Source of the DNA: Stenotrophomonas sp. UBA7346
GTDB lineage: Bacteria; Pseudomonadota; Gammaproteobacteria; Xanthomonadales; Xanthomonadaceae
DNA length: 64,000 bases
Direction of reading: 5' to 3'
Assembly: GCA_002471015.1 (NCBI GenBank)
Contig: DKPB01000082.1
Coordinates: 1 to 64,000 of the forward strand
The position numbers and the translations under genes were made by a program. Positions 50,757-59,412 of the stretch are shown one piece after another (the stretch's first letter is position 1; every line of letters starts with the position of its first letter). The notes beneath the pieces are model-generated. The model did no database searches, was not told the origin of the DNA, and saw only the letters and a program-made list of their open reading frames with translations.

Positions 50757-52832
50757 TCAGTTCAAGCGAAGCAGCAGATCTGTGAACTCGGTGGCGACGT
50801 TTCCACTGTAGTCCTTCGCAGTTGTCCTCAAGATGTAATCCCCGGCCAACAACTCAGCCACCTCGAGTCTCCCTTCGGCCAACACACCATCACGCACGGT
50901 ATTGGTCAGCACATAACGGAAACGCGTACTGCTGCTGCCATGCACGGTGATGCCGCTATCGGCGGCGTAGGCCAGCTTCACCGCCTCGCGCTGCGGCGGC
51001 ATGCGGTTGAAAATGATGTTGGTCTGCGGCTGCTCATAGCCGGGCAACGCGCGGCCGTTGGCGTCCAGGATCTGGTAGCCCAAGCTGTACAGGCCCAGAC
51101 GGCGGCGCGGCAGGTTGTTGTCCACCTGGTCCCAGGCTTCCACCACCAGTTGCAAGCCGCCGATGTCGCGCGGCACACGCAGGCGACCATCCACTTTTTC
51201 GGTAAGCCGCTGGTTGTTGCCATCAAGCAAAGCGATGTCGTCGATCTTCGGGGCGACATGATCGGCGTAGTTGGCAAAGCCCAGGCGTACTGCATTGCGC
51301 TCGTAGCCCGACGGCCCCACGGCAAGATGCACATGCGCTTGATTGTTGATGCTGCCCAACGCATCGCCGGGTTGGAAACGGGTGCCGCGACGTACGCGCA
51401 CACGATCCAGCTGGCCAGCTTCGTCGTATACGAGTTGCATGCGGGCCGGGTCCAGCGCGCGGTTGCCGGCATCACGGCCGACCTTCACGTGGATGTAGTC
51501 GAGCTTGTCCAGCGACAGACCTTCGGCCTGGCCGCCCAGTGTCCAGGTAGAGGCCGGGCTGCTGACCTTGGCGCTGGCGATGGCCAGCACGGTCTGGCCC
51601 ACGTCAGCGCGCACATCGAACCCGCTGTGCAGGTGGTGGCGGCTCTCACCGCTGAAATTGCCGCGCACCTCGCCCAGGGTGCCGGTCACCTCGTGCCAGC
51701 CCAGCTGCGGTGCCAACGGCCAGCGCCCCTGGTTGCGCGGCAGCGGATTGTCCGGCGACGGTCCCAGTTGCGGCGGCGTGCTCGCCGCCGTCTGCGGCAG
51801 CAGGTGATGCAGGCGATAGGCGTCGGCATCGCTCAGCAGCAAGCTGCCATCCGGCGCCAGCACCAATCCGGCCGGGCGTGCGAAACGCAGTGCATCACCA
51901 CCTGCCACGGCCACGATGTGGCCGTGCGGTGATACCTGCACCACCCGCCCACTCAAGCGCTCGCCCACATACACCACATCGTCGTGGGTAATGGCCAGGG
52001 TCATCGGCCCCCACAGCAGACGCTCGCCGTCGGGCAGGCCAACCCGGGTGCTGACCATGCCGTCGGCGCTGACGGTACGCAGTGCGTTGTTCTGCAGATC
52101 GGCCACCCAGAGATTGCCGTGGCTGTCGAACTTCAGGTCGGTGGGCGTATCAAACCGCGCCGATGCCCCCTGCCCGTCTTCCCAGCCCGGTGAGCCACCA
52201 CCGGCCAGGGTGGTGACCGTACCGTCGGTAGCGATCACGCGGATGCGGTCATTCCAGGTATCGGCAACATAGACACGACCGTCCGCGCCTACCGCGACAC
52301 CCATCGGTCCATTGAAACGTGCCTGCGCGCCGCTGCCGTCCGCGAAGCCTGGCGTGCCGTCACCGGCCAGGGTAGTGACCTGACCCTGCGCGGTGATCCT
52401 GCGGATGGCATGGTTACCGGTATCGGCCACGTACAGATTGCCCTGGGCATCCAGGGCGATGCCCGAGGGAGTATTGAACCTTGCCGCGCTGCCCTGCCCA
52501 TCGGCGAAGCCTTCCATACCGCCGGCCAGCACCTGGAAGGCGCCGTCCAGGCCGCGATACAGGATGCGGTTGTTGTCACCGGCATCGGCGACGAACAGCA
52601 CACCGCCACCCATCGCCAGCCCCCAGGGATCACTGAAACGGGTTTGTGCGGCCTTGCCGGCACTGTTGCCAGCCACGCCGTCGCCGCCCAGCAAGGCGAT
52701 CTGTGCCTGCCACCCCAGTGGCGTCGGCGGCGGAGCAGCCGGTGCGGGCGCTTGCGGCGCCCATAGGAAACTGGCGCCCAGCGCGGCACCGGTAACGGCG
52801 ATGACGGCAATCACCCAATGTTTGCGATCCAT
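50757..52832 (-). CDS. NHL-repeat propeller fused to an M23 (LytM-like) peptidase domain
   Basis: A 691-residue protein anchored by an N-terminal helix (VIAVIAVTGAALGASFLWAP). From about residue 45 to 330 it has NHL repeats (NTPSGIALDAQGNLYVADTGN; FNGPMGVAVGADGRVYVADTWN). From about 385 to 510 it has an M23-type zinc site: HSGFD, in RHHLHSGFDVRADVGQ, gives His and Asp, and HVHL gives the HxH pair. The C-terminal part is beta-rich. M23 enzymes cut peptidoglycan cross-bridges, or act as non-enzymatic activators when a ligand is missing. All four motif positions appear present, so an active endopeptidase is plausible. The start at 52832 is just before the helix. Confidence 0.8.
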   Translation of the reverse strand: MDRKHWVIAVIAVTGAALGASFLWAPQAPAPAAPPPTPLGWQAQIALLGGDGVAGNSAGKAAQTRFSDPWGLAMGGGVLFVADAGDNNRILYRGLDGAFQVLAGGMEGFADGQGSAARFNTPSGIALDAQGNLYVADTGNHAIRRITAQGQVTTLAGDGTPGFADGSGAQARFNGPMGVAVGADGRVYVADTWNDRIRVIATDGTVTTLAGGGSPGWEDGQGASARFDTPTDLKFDSHGNLWVADLQNNALRTVSADGMVSTRVGLPDGERLLWGPMTLAITHDDVVYVGERLSGRVVQVSPHGHIVAVAGGDALRFARPAGLVLAPDGSLLLSDADAYRLHHLLPQTAASTPPQLGPSPDNPLPRNQGRWPLAPQLGWHEVTGTLGEVRGNFSGESRHHLHSGFDVRADVGQTVLAIASAKVSSPASTWTLGGQAEGLSLDKLDYIHVKVGRDAGNRALDPARMQLVYDEAGQLDRVRVRRGTRFQPGDALGSINNQAHVHLAVGPSGYERNAVRLGFANYADHVAPKIDDIALLDGNNQRLTEKVDGRLRVPRDIGGLQLVVEAWDQVDNNLPRRRLGLYSLGYQILDANGRALPGYEQPQTNIIFNRMPPQREAVKLAYAADSGITVHGSSSTRFRYVLTNTVRDGVLAEGRLEVAELLAGDYILRTTAKDYSGNVATEFTDLLLRLN

Positions 52833-52919
52833 GTACACCCAACCAACTGCGGACCCGGCACGATAGACGCTCACGGCCCGCGGCGGAACCGCCGAAAGCC
52901 CTGCATGGTGGAGAAACGT

Positions 52920-53387
52920 ATGCATCTGTATCTGCAAGAAGAACTGATCCGCCTGCGTGCCGGGCATAGCACCGACATCAGCCTGCCACTGTCGCTGTCA
53001 TCGCTGCTGGACGCGGGCCTGCGCCAGTTCCCGCCTTCCGGGTCGGCCATGGAGCAGGCCATTGCCAGCACCGAGGACGCCTTGATGCCGTGGATTCCGG
53101 CGCTGCGCCAGGAGACGTTGGAGGTATTGGAGTGCGCCGATGCGGTGTTGGCACCGTTGCCAGGGGTGCTGGGCTATCCGCAGCAGGCAGTGCTTGAGCT
53201 GGATATCGAGGAAATCGAACGCGCATTCCAGCAACTGGCACAGGTAGCGGCGGGGATGCCGGCAAAGAGCCAAGGCATTCCGGAACGGGCAGATTTTGTC
53301 GCCGCGCTGGTGGTGGTGCGGGAGCTTATGCACCACGTTGGCTGGCGGCAGCTGCGTTTGCCTGGGCCAGCGGTCGGGCTTGATTGA
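52920..53387 (+). CDS. Hypothetical protein divergent from the NHL-M23 gene
   Basis: I do not recognise this 155-residue cytoplasmic protein. It is mostly helical with no membrane segment and an even spread of charge (LQEELIRLRAGHSTDISLPLSL at the start; ERADFVAALVVVRELMHHV at the end). The start at 52920 is supported by GGAG in GGTGGAGAAACGT; an ATG at 52905 would place the site inside the gene. The divergent NHL-M23 gene begins 87 bases away, so the two probably share a promoter region. Confidence 0.65.
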   Translation: MHLYLQEELIRLRAGHSTDISLPLSLSSLLDAGLRQFPPSGSAMEQAIASTEDALMPWIPALRQETLEVLECADAVLAPLPGVLGYPQQAVLELDIEEIERAFQQLAQVAAGMPAKSQGIPERADFVAALVVVRELMHHVGWRQLRLPGPAVGLD

Positions 53388-53398
53388 GGCAGGGGCGG

Positions 53399-53532
53399 TA
53401 AAGCCAGGGCAAGGGCACCCCTCCCCAGCCCTCCCCTTGCCTGCGGCAAAGGGAGGGGGCGAAAGCTGACGCAGCAGCCATAGCATGCGCTACTCCCTCT
53501 CTTGCGCAGCACGGGAGGACTGGGGAGAAGTA
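53399..53532. repeat. CCCTCCCC/GGGAGGGG-type inverted repeat region
   Basis: The stretch contains CCCTCCCCTTGCCTGCGGCAAAGGGAGGGG, a strong stem that recurs in altered form at 22490, 33713, 41205 and 61021, and a CGCTACTCCCTCTC tail. It lies between the convergent 155-residue gene and the lytic transglycosylase and shows no gene. Confidence 0.75.
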
Positions 53533-53556
53533 GGCTGGTTCAACCCGCCAAGCCAA

Positions 53557-54330
53557 CTACAACGCAGGCCGCTCCGGCCCGGTGCCCATCGCTTCGCGGT
53601 AGCGGCTGTACAGGGCCAGCACCTTGTCCACGTACTGCCGCGTCTCCGCATAGGGCGGCACGCCGCCGTAGCGCGCGACCACGCCTATACCTGCGTTGTA
53701 GGCCGCCGCCGCCAGCGTGCGGTCGCCGTTGTAACGGCGCAGCAGGGATTTCATATAGCGTGCGCCGCCGTTGATCGACTGCGCCGGTGACAGCGGATCG
53801 CTCACCCCGTACTCGCTGGCGGTTTCAGGCATCAGCTGCATCACGCCCTGCGCGCCCTTGGGCGACACCGCCTTTTCATCGAAGGCGCTTTCGGCATGTG
53901 CGACCGCCCGCAACCAAGCGTCATCCACGCCGGTTGCCTTGGCGGCGGCGCGGAACTGCGGCGCATGCCGATTCAACTGCGGCGTGCCGACCCTGCCCAG
54001 GCCTGCGTGCGCGGGCTCACCCGGCGGCGTGGCCACGGTGAAGCGCAGGTAGGGCGCGGATCCGGGCAGGTTGCGGGTGGAGTAGACCTTGCGGCCGTCC
54101 TGCTCACGCTCGTACAGGGTGCCGCTGAACACGCCGAAGTTGCCCCACAGGTTGGGGGTCTGCACGGCGTTGTCATCGATCACGATGGCCTTGCAGCTGG
54201 AGCCGGGTTCCGGTGCGGTGGCCATACTGACGGTGCCCTTCTGCACACAGCGGTACACGGTGCGCGCCTGCAACGGCGCGCACAGCCCGTACAACAGCAG
54301 CAACAGCGCAAGCGCAGCCGCGCGTGGCAT
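53557..54330 (-). CDS. Lytic transglycosylase (SLT domain), exported
   Basis: A 257-residue protein with a signal peptide (LALLLLLYGLCAPLQART). An N-terminal domain of about 100 residues precedes a C-terminal SLT (lysozyme-like) domain with the catalytic glutamate in HAESAFDEKAVSPKG near residue 148, QGVMQLMPETA and AAAYNAGIGVVARYGG. Such enzymes cleave the glycan strands of peptidoglycan, giving anhydromuropeptides. It is divergent from the 102-residue hypothetical gene, and the repeat-rich spacer follows its stop. Confidence 0.93.
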   Translation of the reverse strand: MPRAAALALLLLLYGLCAPLQARTVYRCVQKGTVSMATAPEPGSSCKAIVIDDNAVQTPNLWGNFGVFSGTLYEREQDGRKVYSTRNLPGSAPYLRFTVATPPGEPAHAGLGRVGTPQLNRHAPQFRAAAKATGVDDAWLRAVAHAESAFDEKAVSPKGAQGVMQLMPETASEYGVSDPLSPAQSINGGARYMKSLLRRYNGDRTLAAAAYNAGIGVVARYGGVPPYAETRQYVDKVLALYSRYREAMGTGPERPAL

Positions 54331-54451
54331 GGCCGGATCCGGTCAGAAGAAGGATGATGATGCTGAGCCTGCCTGCTTGAACGGCAGGTGATGAAAAATG
54401 CGCCAATCGCGCCCAGAATGAATGGACGCTTTCTTACCCTGCTCCAGGCCC

Positions 54452-54760
54452 ATGACCGCGCCCCTGCTAGGCTTCGACAACCCCCGTTTCCATACCGGTC
54501 GCAACACCAGCGTACGGCGCGGAGCGCGCTGGCATGGGGTGGCGCAGGCCTGCATCGAACTGGCGGATGGCCGCCAGTTGGGGCCGCTGGCACTGCAGAC
54601 CGAACTGCGCGGTTTTGAGGCATTGGAGGAAGCGGATCTGCGCGATGAGCATGACCCGGCCTGTCGCACGCCTGCCGGCCTGTTGCAGGTGATGCAGCAG
54701 CTCTACCCCGGGTTCCGCAGCGATGAGCTGGTGACCTTGGTGCATTTCTGGATGGAGTGA
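54452..54760 (+). CDS. Small hypothetical protein
   Basis: I do not recognise this 102-residue cytoplasmic protein. It starts MTAPLLGFDNPRFHTGRNTS and carries an RRGARWHGVAQACIELADG segment and a C-terminal LVTLVHFWME. It has the feel of a compact alpha-beta domain. A longer frame from 54422 is possible but lacks a ribosome-binding site. It is divergent from the lytic transglycosylase, and the hexanucleotide array begins 34 bases after its stop. Confidence 0.6.
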   Translation: MTAPLLGFDNPRFHTGRNTSVRRGARWHGVAQACIELADGRQLGPLALQTELRGFEALEEADLRDEHDPACRTPAGLLQVMQQLYPGFRSDELVTLVHFWME

Positions 54761-54794
54761 GCGCGCGGCAAGCGGGTATGACTGCGGCCGCCAT

Positions 54795-54908
54795 GGCGTT
54801 GGCTTTGGCTTTGGCTTTGGCTTTGGCTTTGGCGTTGGCGTTGGCGTTGGCGTTGGCGTTGGCGTTGGCGTTGGCTTTGGCTGTGGCTGTGGCTGTGGCC
54901 GTGGCCGT
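54795..54908. repeat. Hexanucleotide tandem array (GGCNNT-type, 19 units)
   Basis: Reading on the plus strand the units are GGCGTT x1, GGCTTT x5, GGCGTT x7, GGCTTT x1, GGCTGT x3 and GGCCGT x2. The array is intergenic. Because the period is six, changes in copy number keep any reading frame, so it is not a frame switch; it could alter spacing or DNA structure. Nothing else of note lies in the surrounding 411-base spacer except the inverted repeat at 54976-55139. Confidence 0.95.
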
Positions 54909-54975
54909 GGCTTCTGCTTTGGCCGTTCCCTTCTCCCGTTCACGGGAGAAGAGCCTGTCCCCGCGAAGGCGGGGA

Positions 54976-55139
54976 TGCCCGCAGGGCGGATGAGGGCAGC
55001 TTTTGCTTCTGCTCCTGACAAAACGAGCAACCAATCAACCGCCGCGCAGCGAGGACTGCATAGCGGTACCTGGGAAAAATCGCTTTCCAAGCTTCAAGCA
55101 AGTCAGGAAGCAACAGCGCCCCCATCCGCCCTGCGGGCA
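54976..55139. repeat. 17-bp inverted repeat (TGCCCGCAGGGCGGATG)
   Basis: TGCCCGCAGGGCGGATG at 54976-54992 recurs inverted at 55123-55139. Adjacent stems CTCCCGTTCACGGGAG and CCCCCGCATGCGGGGG extend both ends. Together with the hexamer array it fills the spacer between the 102-residue gene and the chitinase end. Confidence 0.85.
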
Positions 55140-55171
55140 CCTTCCCCCGCATGCGGGGGAAGGGACAGCAT

Positions 55172-56242
55172 TCAGCGCGCCTGCGCAGCCCGCAGATGTT
55201 CTCCCACCGGTGCGGAGAACGCACGGCCATCGGATACATCCCAGTTGATCGACCAGGTCATCACCCCGCGGAAATCCGGATGCGGCTGGCTGGGCTTCAC
55301 CTCATCGCACTGCGTGGCCGTGGTAAGGCAATCAAAAGCGCGATTGATATCCGCCGGCGTCGCATACCCATTGCCCGCAGCACGCAGCCCCGACGGCAAG
55401 GCCAACGCCACCTGATCGGCACGCAGGCCCTCGAACCGCCCCTTGCCACCGGCCAGGTCAAAGCCTTCGATCAGCATCTTCGCCGAGCCCACCATCATGT
55501 CCACGCTGCCACCCGGATACTTCTCGGCGCGGTACGGCGTGGGCAGGCCACCGTTGTTGTAGAGCTGCACATGCAACAGGTCCAGCTCCTCACGCAGGCC
55601 ATCGATCAGCGGCAGGTAAGCACCCCAGATGCCTTCCATCGACACAAAGCCGCCCTGCACATACGGGTGCTCCGGCGCCATCGACACATACAGGTTCGGG
55701 TACATGCCATGCAGGCGCTTCACCGCCGAGATCAGGTGCGGGGTAACCGGCGCACCGTGCACCACACCGGCGATCTTCTCCAGATCCACGTCGATGCCAT
55801 CAAAGCCGAAGGTGTTGATCGCTTCGGCGGTGGTGCGCACGAAGTTGTCTTCGTCACGCTGCGTGTTCAAGGTCACCGTGCCCAACTCGCCACCAAAGGA
55901 CAGCACCACGATCTTGCCCTGCGCACGCTTGGCGGCAATGTCGGCAATCAACTGCGCGCGATCCAGGGCAGGGTCCGGATTGAACGCCACCTTGCCCTCG
56001 CCCATGTCATCGGCAAAGGCCAGCACGATCACGTCCCAGCTGTCGTCGACCTTGCCGACCGGCAACAGCCCCTGGCCGTTGTCGAAGTTGTGCAGATAGC
56101 CGACCAGGGCGTGCCTGGGCAGCGCATGGCTATGACCGGGGGCAACGCCTACACCCGTGGCAGCGGACGGCGTGGGTGCAGCCTGGCAAGCAAACGTGGA
56201 AGCAAGCACCACTGCGGAGAACAACAGACCAATCGACTTCAT
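55172..56242 (-). CDS. GH18 chitinase-like glycosidase, exported
   Basis: A 356-residue protein with a signal peptide (IGLLFSAVVLASTFACQAAP; a lipobox-like FAC is possible). The GH18 active-site motif DxxDxDxE is seen as FDGIDVDLEKIAG near residue 150, and the barrel strands KIVVLSFGGELG, YPNLYVSMAPEH and LLHVQLYNNGG follow the chitinase order, ending in VMTWSINWD with its conserved Trp. Such enzymes hydrolyse chitin or other N-acetylglucosamine-containing glycans; GH18 members also act on peptidoglycan or host glycans. It stands alone. Confidence 0.92.
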   Translation of the reverse strand: MKSIGLLFSAVVLASTFACQAAPTPSAATGVGVAPGHSHALPRHALVGYLHNFDNGQGLLPVGKVDDSWDVIVLAFADDMGEGKVAFNPDPALDRAQLIADIAAKRAQGKIVVLSFGGELGTVTLNTQRDEDNFVRTTAEAINTFGFDGIDVDLEKIAGVVHGAPVTPHLISAVKRLHGMYPNLYVSMAPEHPYVQGGFVSMEGIWGAYLPLIDGLREELDLLHVQLYNNGGLPTPYRAEKYPGGSVDMMVGSAKMLIEGFDLAGGKGRFEGLRADQVALALPSGLRAAGNGYATPADINRAFDCLTTATQCDEVKPSQPHPDFRGVMTWSINWDVSDGRAFSAPVGEHLRAAQAR

Positions 56243-56430
56243 CGCGATACCAGTATGGGAAGACGCCCGATTCTAGGCATGCGCAAGCATCAAAAAGCCA
56301 TTAAAAGACAACAACTTAGCAATGTCGTCCTGATTTGTCCCGGTTTGTCCGGCCGATGGCCCGCAACGCGGTCGACGCGCAGTTTCGATGTCGAGGGCAG
56401 GTCCCGCGACTGGCCTGCGGTGACCGCTGC

Positions 56431-57366
56431 TCAAGTGCACATTTTCATGCGCCGCTCGGCATCCCACAGTGCGCGCCGGGCCAGGTCATAGGCGCTGTCG
56501 GCGGCGCTGCGCAGGCTGTGCTCGGCCTCCACCGGGTCTGCGCCATTGTTGTAGCGATACTCCACCCGCTGCAGTGCCTCCAGGTGCTGCTGCGCGATGC
56601 CCAGCCAGCGCCGGCGTTGATCGGCATTGCAGCGCGGGTAGCGCTGCTCCAGCGCGCCGATCGCCACGCGGATGCGGCGGCTGGCCTCGCCCTTCATGTC
56701 CGGCGCCTTCTCGTAGCGGATCGGTGCCGCCTTGTAGGCATCGCCCGTTGCTTCACTGCCCAGGTCGGAGGGGCGCTCATGCAGGCGCGGATTGAAGGCG
56801 ATATCCGGCGGTCGTCGCGCTTCAGCAGCCTGGATGTCCTCGCCATAGAGCAGGCGCTCGGAGCGTTTCTGCCGCGTTCCCGCACGTTCGCCCGAAAACA
56901 GGTTGGCAGTCGCGCGCTCTCCCACCTGGGGGGCCAGCTCGTCACGATGCTCGAACACGCGCTCAGCTGCGCTCTTCTGGTGCGTATCGGTGGCATCCGG
57001 GATGGCGAGCGTGCCGTCCTTGCCGTATAGGCGCTGCGACCAGGCGGCCTGCGGGGCTGCCGCCGTGGCAGCTGGTGCAGCCGGGACAGCCGGAGCCGCG
57101 GTGTCGGATGCGGGTGAAGTACTGGGTGCCCGCTTGGAATCCATGGGCATTCCGGGCGCGACTGTGATCGTCGGCTGCGGCACGGCCAGATCCTGCGTGG
57201 AGGCATCCGGCGAGAGCCACCGCAGCTGCACACGCGTCTGCTCGCCGCCCGTGTTCAAGGCGGGCACCTGCAGCATCAGGCGCGTTACGCCGAGCATGAA
57301 CGCCAATGCAACCACGGCAGCGGTCACGCGGGTCCACAGCGGCTCGGCAGAATGGTCAGAACGCAT
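56431..57366 (-). CDS. Membrane-anchored hypothetical protein with long Pro/Ala-rich linker
   Basis: I do not recognise this 311-residue protein. It has one N-terminal helix (VTAAVVALAFMLGVTRLMLQ), a Pro/Ala/Thr-rich linker (about 70-115, APSTSPASDTAAPAVPAAP) and a C-terminal charged domain (about 200-311) with YPRCNADQRRRWLG and HLEALQRVEYRYNNGADP. This layout (anchor, flexible linker, folded end) suits a periplasmic partner protein. The ATG at 57366 follows GGAG. It is divergent from the acyl-CoA dehydrogenase gene. Confidence 0.7.
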   Translation of the reverse strand: MRSDHSAEPLWTRVTAAVVALAFMLGVTRLMLQVPALNTGGEQTRVQLRWLSPDASTQDLAVPQPTITVAPGMPMDSKRAPSTSPASDTAAPAVPAAPAATAAAPQAAWSQRLYGKDGTLAIPDATDTHQKSAAERVFEHRDELAPQVGERATANLFSGERAGTRQKRSERLLYGEDIQAAEARRPPDIAFNPRLHERPSDLGSEATGDAYKAAPIRYEKAPDMKGEASRRIRVAIGALEQRYPRCNADQRRRWLGIAQQHLEALQRVEYRYNNGADPVEAEHSLRSAADSAYDLARRALWDAERRMKMCT

Positions 57367-57552
57367 GCAACTCCATCGGAAACATGGCCCGGAAGGCATC
57401 AACCGGCCTTGGCGAAGTACAACCCCAGGATGCACAGACCGACAAGGGCACACCAAGTTCAACAATTGTGTCCCACGAATAGGTGAACCTGTGGCAAGAC
57501 TGGGCCATCATCGGTCAGACGCCGTCATCGTTCGCAGCACAAGGAGCCGTTC

Positions 57553-59301
57553 GTGAATACCGTTGCAGCACAGAATCTGGATGAAAGCATCGCCAAGCAG
57601 TTGTTCTTTGGCCATATCGCCGAAGAGGTGTTGTTCCCCTACCCGCAGATCCGCGAGCGTGACCGCGAGATGCTGGGCGCGATGACCGATGCCATCGACC
57701 AGTTCCTGGCCGACAAGACCGCCGACCTGCGCCAGTACGACCGCGATGCCGAGCAGCCACCGGAGTTCATCCAGGCGCTGCGTGACATGGGCCTGTTCGG
57801 GCTGATCATCCCCGAGGAATTCGGTGGGCTGGAGCTATCCAACGGGGCCTATGCACGCGTGCTGGGCCAGACCAGCAGCCATGACAGCTCGGTGTCGCTG
57901 ACCATCGGCGCGCACAGCTCGATCGGCATGAAGGGCCTGCTGCTGTTCGGCAACGACGAGCAGAAGCAGCGCTACCTGCCCAGGCTGGCCAGTGGCGAGA
58001 TGATCGCCGCGTTCTGCCTGACCGAAGCCGGCGCCGGCTCCGACGCCGCCGCCATCCGCACCACGGCGCACCGCAACGATGACGGCAGCTGGACGCTGAG
58101 CGGCGAGAAGATCTGGATCACCAACGGCGGCATCGCCGATTTCTACACGGTGTTCGCGCGCACCGACACGGCGGAGGGCAAGGTCACCGCCTTCATTGTC
58201 GAGGCCGGCTGGGACGGCGTCAGCCATGGCCCGCACGAAGACAAGATGGGCATCCGCGCCTCGTCCACCACCACCGTCGCCTTCAACGAGGTACGGGTGC
58301 CGGCCGCCAATGTGCTGGGCCCGGTCGGCAAGGGCTTCAAGGTGGCGATGAACATCCTCAACAGCGGCCGCACCGGCTTGGGCGGCGGCGCGGTGGGCGG
58401 CATGCGCGCCCTGATCCGCATGGCCTGTGCGCAGGCCAGCGAGCGCAAGCAGTTCGGCCAGCCCATTGCCGAGTTCGGCCTGGTGCGCGAGAAGATCGCG
58501 CAGATGACCGCCGACTGCTTTGCCGCCGAAAGCACGGTGTGGATGGTGGCGCACCTGATCGACAGCGGCCGCACCGACTATTCGGTGGAAGCGGCAATGA
58601 GCAAGGTATTCGCCAGCGAGGCCGTGCAGCGCAGCTGTTATGAAGCGCTGCAGATCGCCGCCGGCAACGGCTTCATGCGCGAGCTGCCGTACGAACAGAT
58701 GACCCGCGATACCCGCATCCTGTCGATCTTCGAAGGCACCAACGAGATCCTGCGCCTGTATGTGGCGCTGAACGGCCTGAAGGGCGTGGGCGCGACGCTG
58801 AGTGAACTGCAGAGCGCGGTGGGCGGCATCTTCAACGACCCGATCAAGGGCTTCGGCGTGCTCAGCGACTATGCCGGCCGCCGCATGCGCGAAGCCACCG
58901 GCTACGGCACCGGCCGCATCCGCGCGCCGCTCGATGATGCGCTGCGGCCGCTGGCGCGTCTGTGCGAGAAATACACGGTGGAGCTGTCAAAGGCCTCGGA
59001 CCGGCTGCTTCGCAAGCACGGCAAGAAGATCGCCGACCAGCAGCATGCGCAGAAGCGCGTGGCCGATATCGCCATCGACCTGTTCGTCGGCCTGTGCGTG
59101 CTGTCGCGGGTGGAGAGCCTGCTGCAGGCCAAGCACCCGGCCGCCGATGACGCGGTGAAGATTGCCCGTCTGTTCGCCCGCCAGGCACGCCGGCGCATGG
59201 CGCGCAATGTGCGTGGGCTGGAGCGCAACGAGGACGAGATCGTCGAATCACTGGCCGCCTCGGTGCTGGAGCGCGGCGGCTACGCCTGGGACGTGATGTA
59301 A
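57553..59301 (+). CDS. Acyl-CoA dehydrogenase
   Basis: A 582-residue FAD-dependent acyl-CoA dehydrogenase with an extra C-terminal domain. The motif FCLTEAGAGSDAA near residue 155, the second signature around VRVPAANVLGPVGKGFKVAM and the catalytic base in QMTRDTRILSIFEGTNEI near residue 390 are typical. It introduces a double bond in the beta-oxidation of fatty acyl-CoAs. The length (about 580) matches the long-chain types with a helical tail. The start is GTG at 57553, 12 bases after AAGGAG. It ends 111 bases from the convergent SulP gene, with two strong stem-loops between. Confidence 0.91.
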   Translation: MNTVAAQNLDESIAKQLFFGHIAEEVLFPYPQIRERDREMLGAMTDAIDQFLADKTADLRQYDRDAEQPPEFIQALRDMGLFGLIIPEEFGGLELSNGAYARVLGQTSSHDSSVSLTIGAHSSIGMKGLLLFGNDEQKQRYLPRLASGEMIAAFCLTEAGAGSDAAAIRTTAHRNDDGSWTLSGEKIWITNGGIADFYTVFARTDTAEGKVTAFIVEAGWDGVSHGPHEDKMGIRASSTTTVAFNEVRVPAANVLGPVGKGFKVAMNILNSGRTGLGGGAVGGMRALIRMACAQASERKQFGQPIAEFGLVREKIAQMTADCFAAESTVWMVAHLIDSGRTDYSVEAAMSKVFASEAVQRSCYEALQIAAGNGFMRELPYEQMTRDTRILSIFEGTNEILRLYVALNGLKGVGATLSELQSAVGGIFNDPIKGFGVLSDYAGRRMREATGYGTGRIRAPLDDALRPLARLCEKYTVELSKASDRLLRKHGKKIADQQHAQKRVADIAIDLFVGLCVLSRVESLLQAKHPAADDAVKIARLFARQARRRMARNVRGLERNEDEIVESLAASVLERGGYAWDVM

Positions 59302-59343
59302 GCACTTTGTTTGTGGGCCCCGCGCAAGCGGCGAAGCCACCGC

Positions 59344-59407
59344 CCGGGGAATCTGCAATTGCAGCTTCCCCGGCAATCGGTTCCTGCATCAGCTTCGCAG
59401 CTGATGC
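59344..59407. terminator. Two strong stem-loops between convergent genes
   Basis: CCGGGGAA-T-CTGCAATTGCAG-C-TTCCCCGG (59344-59373) is a near-perfect 30-base palindrome with one internal mismatch pair. GCATCAGCT-TCGC-AGCTGATGC (59386-59407) is a second perfect 9-bp stem. They lie between the stops of the convergent acyl-CoA dehydrogenase and SulP genes. Neither has a good T run, so they may protect the ends or act with Rho. Confidence 0.55.
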
Positions 59408-59412
59408 CGCTG

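Noticed and set aside
54757..54993. A 78-residue frame encoding a long alternating Ala-Leu run across the hexamer array.
   Set aside because: The run is a direct result of the hexanucleotide array, has no ribosome-binding site of its own, and ends in repeat sequence.
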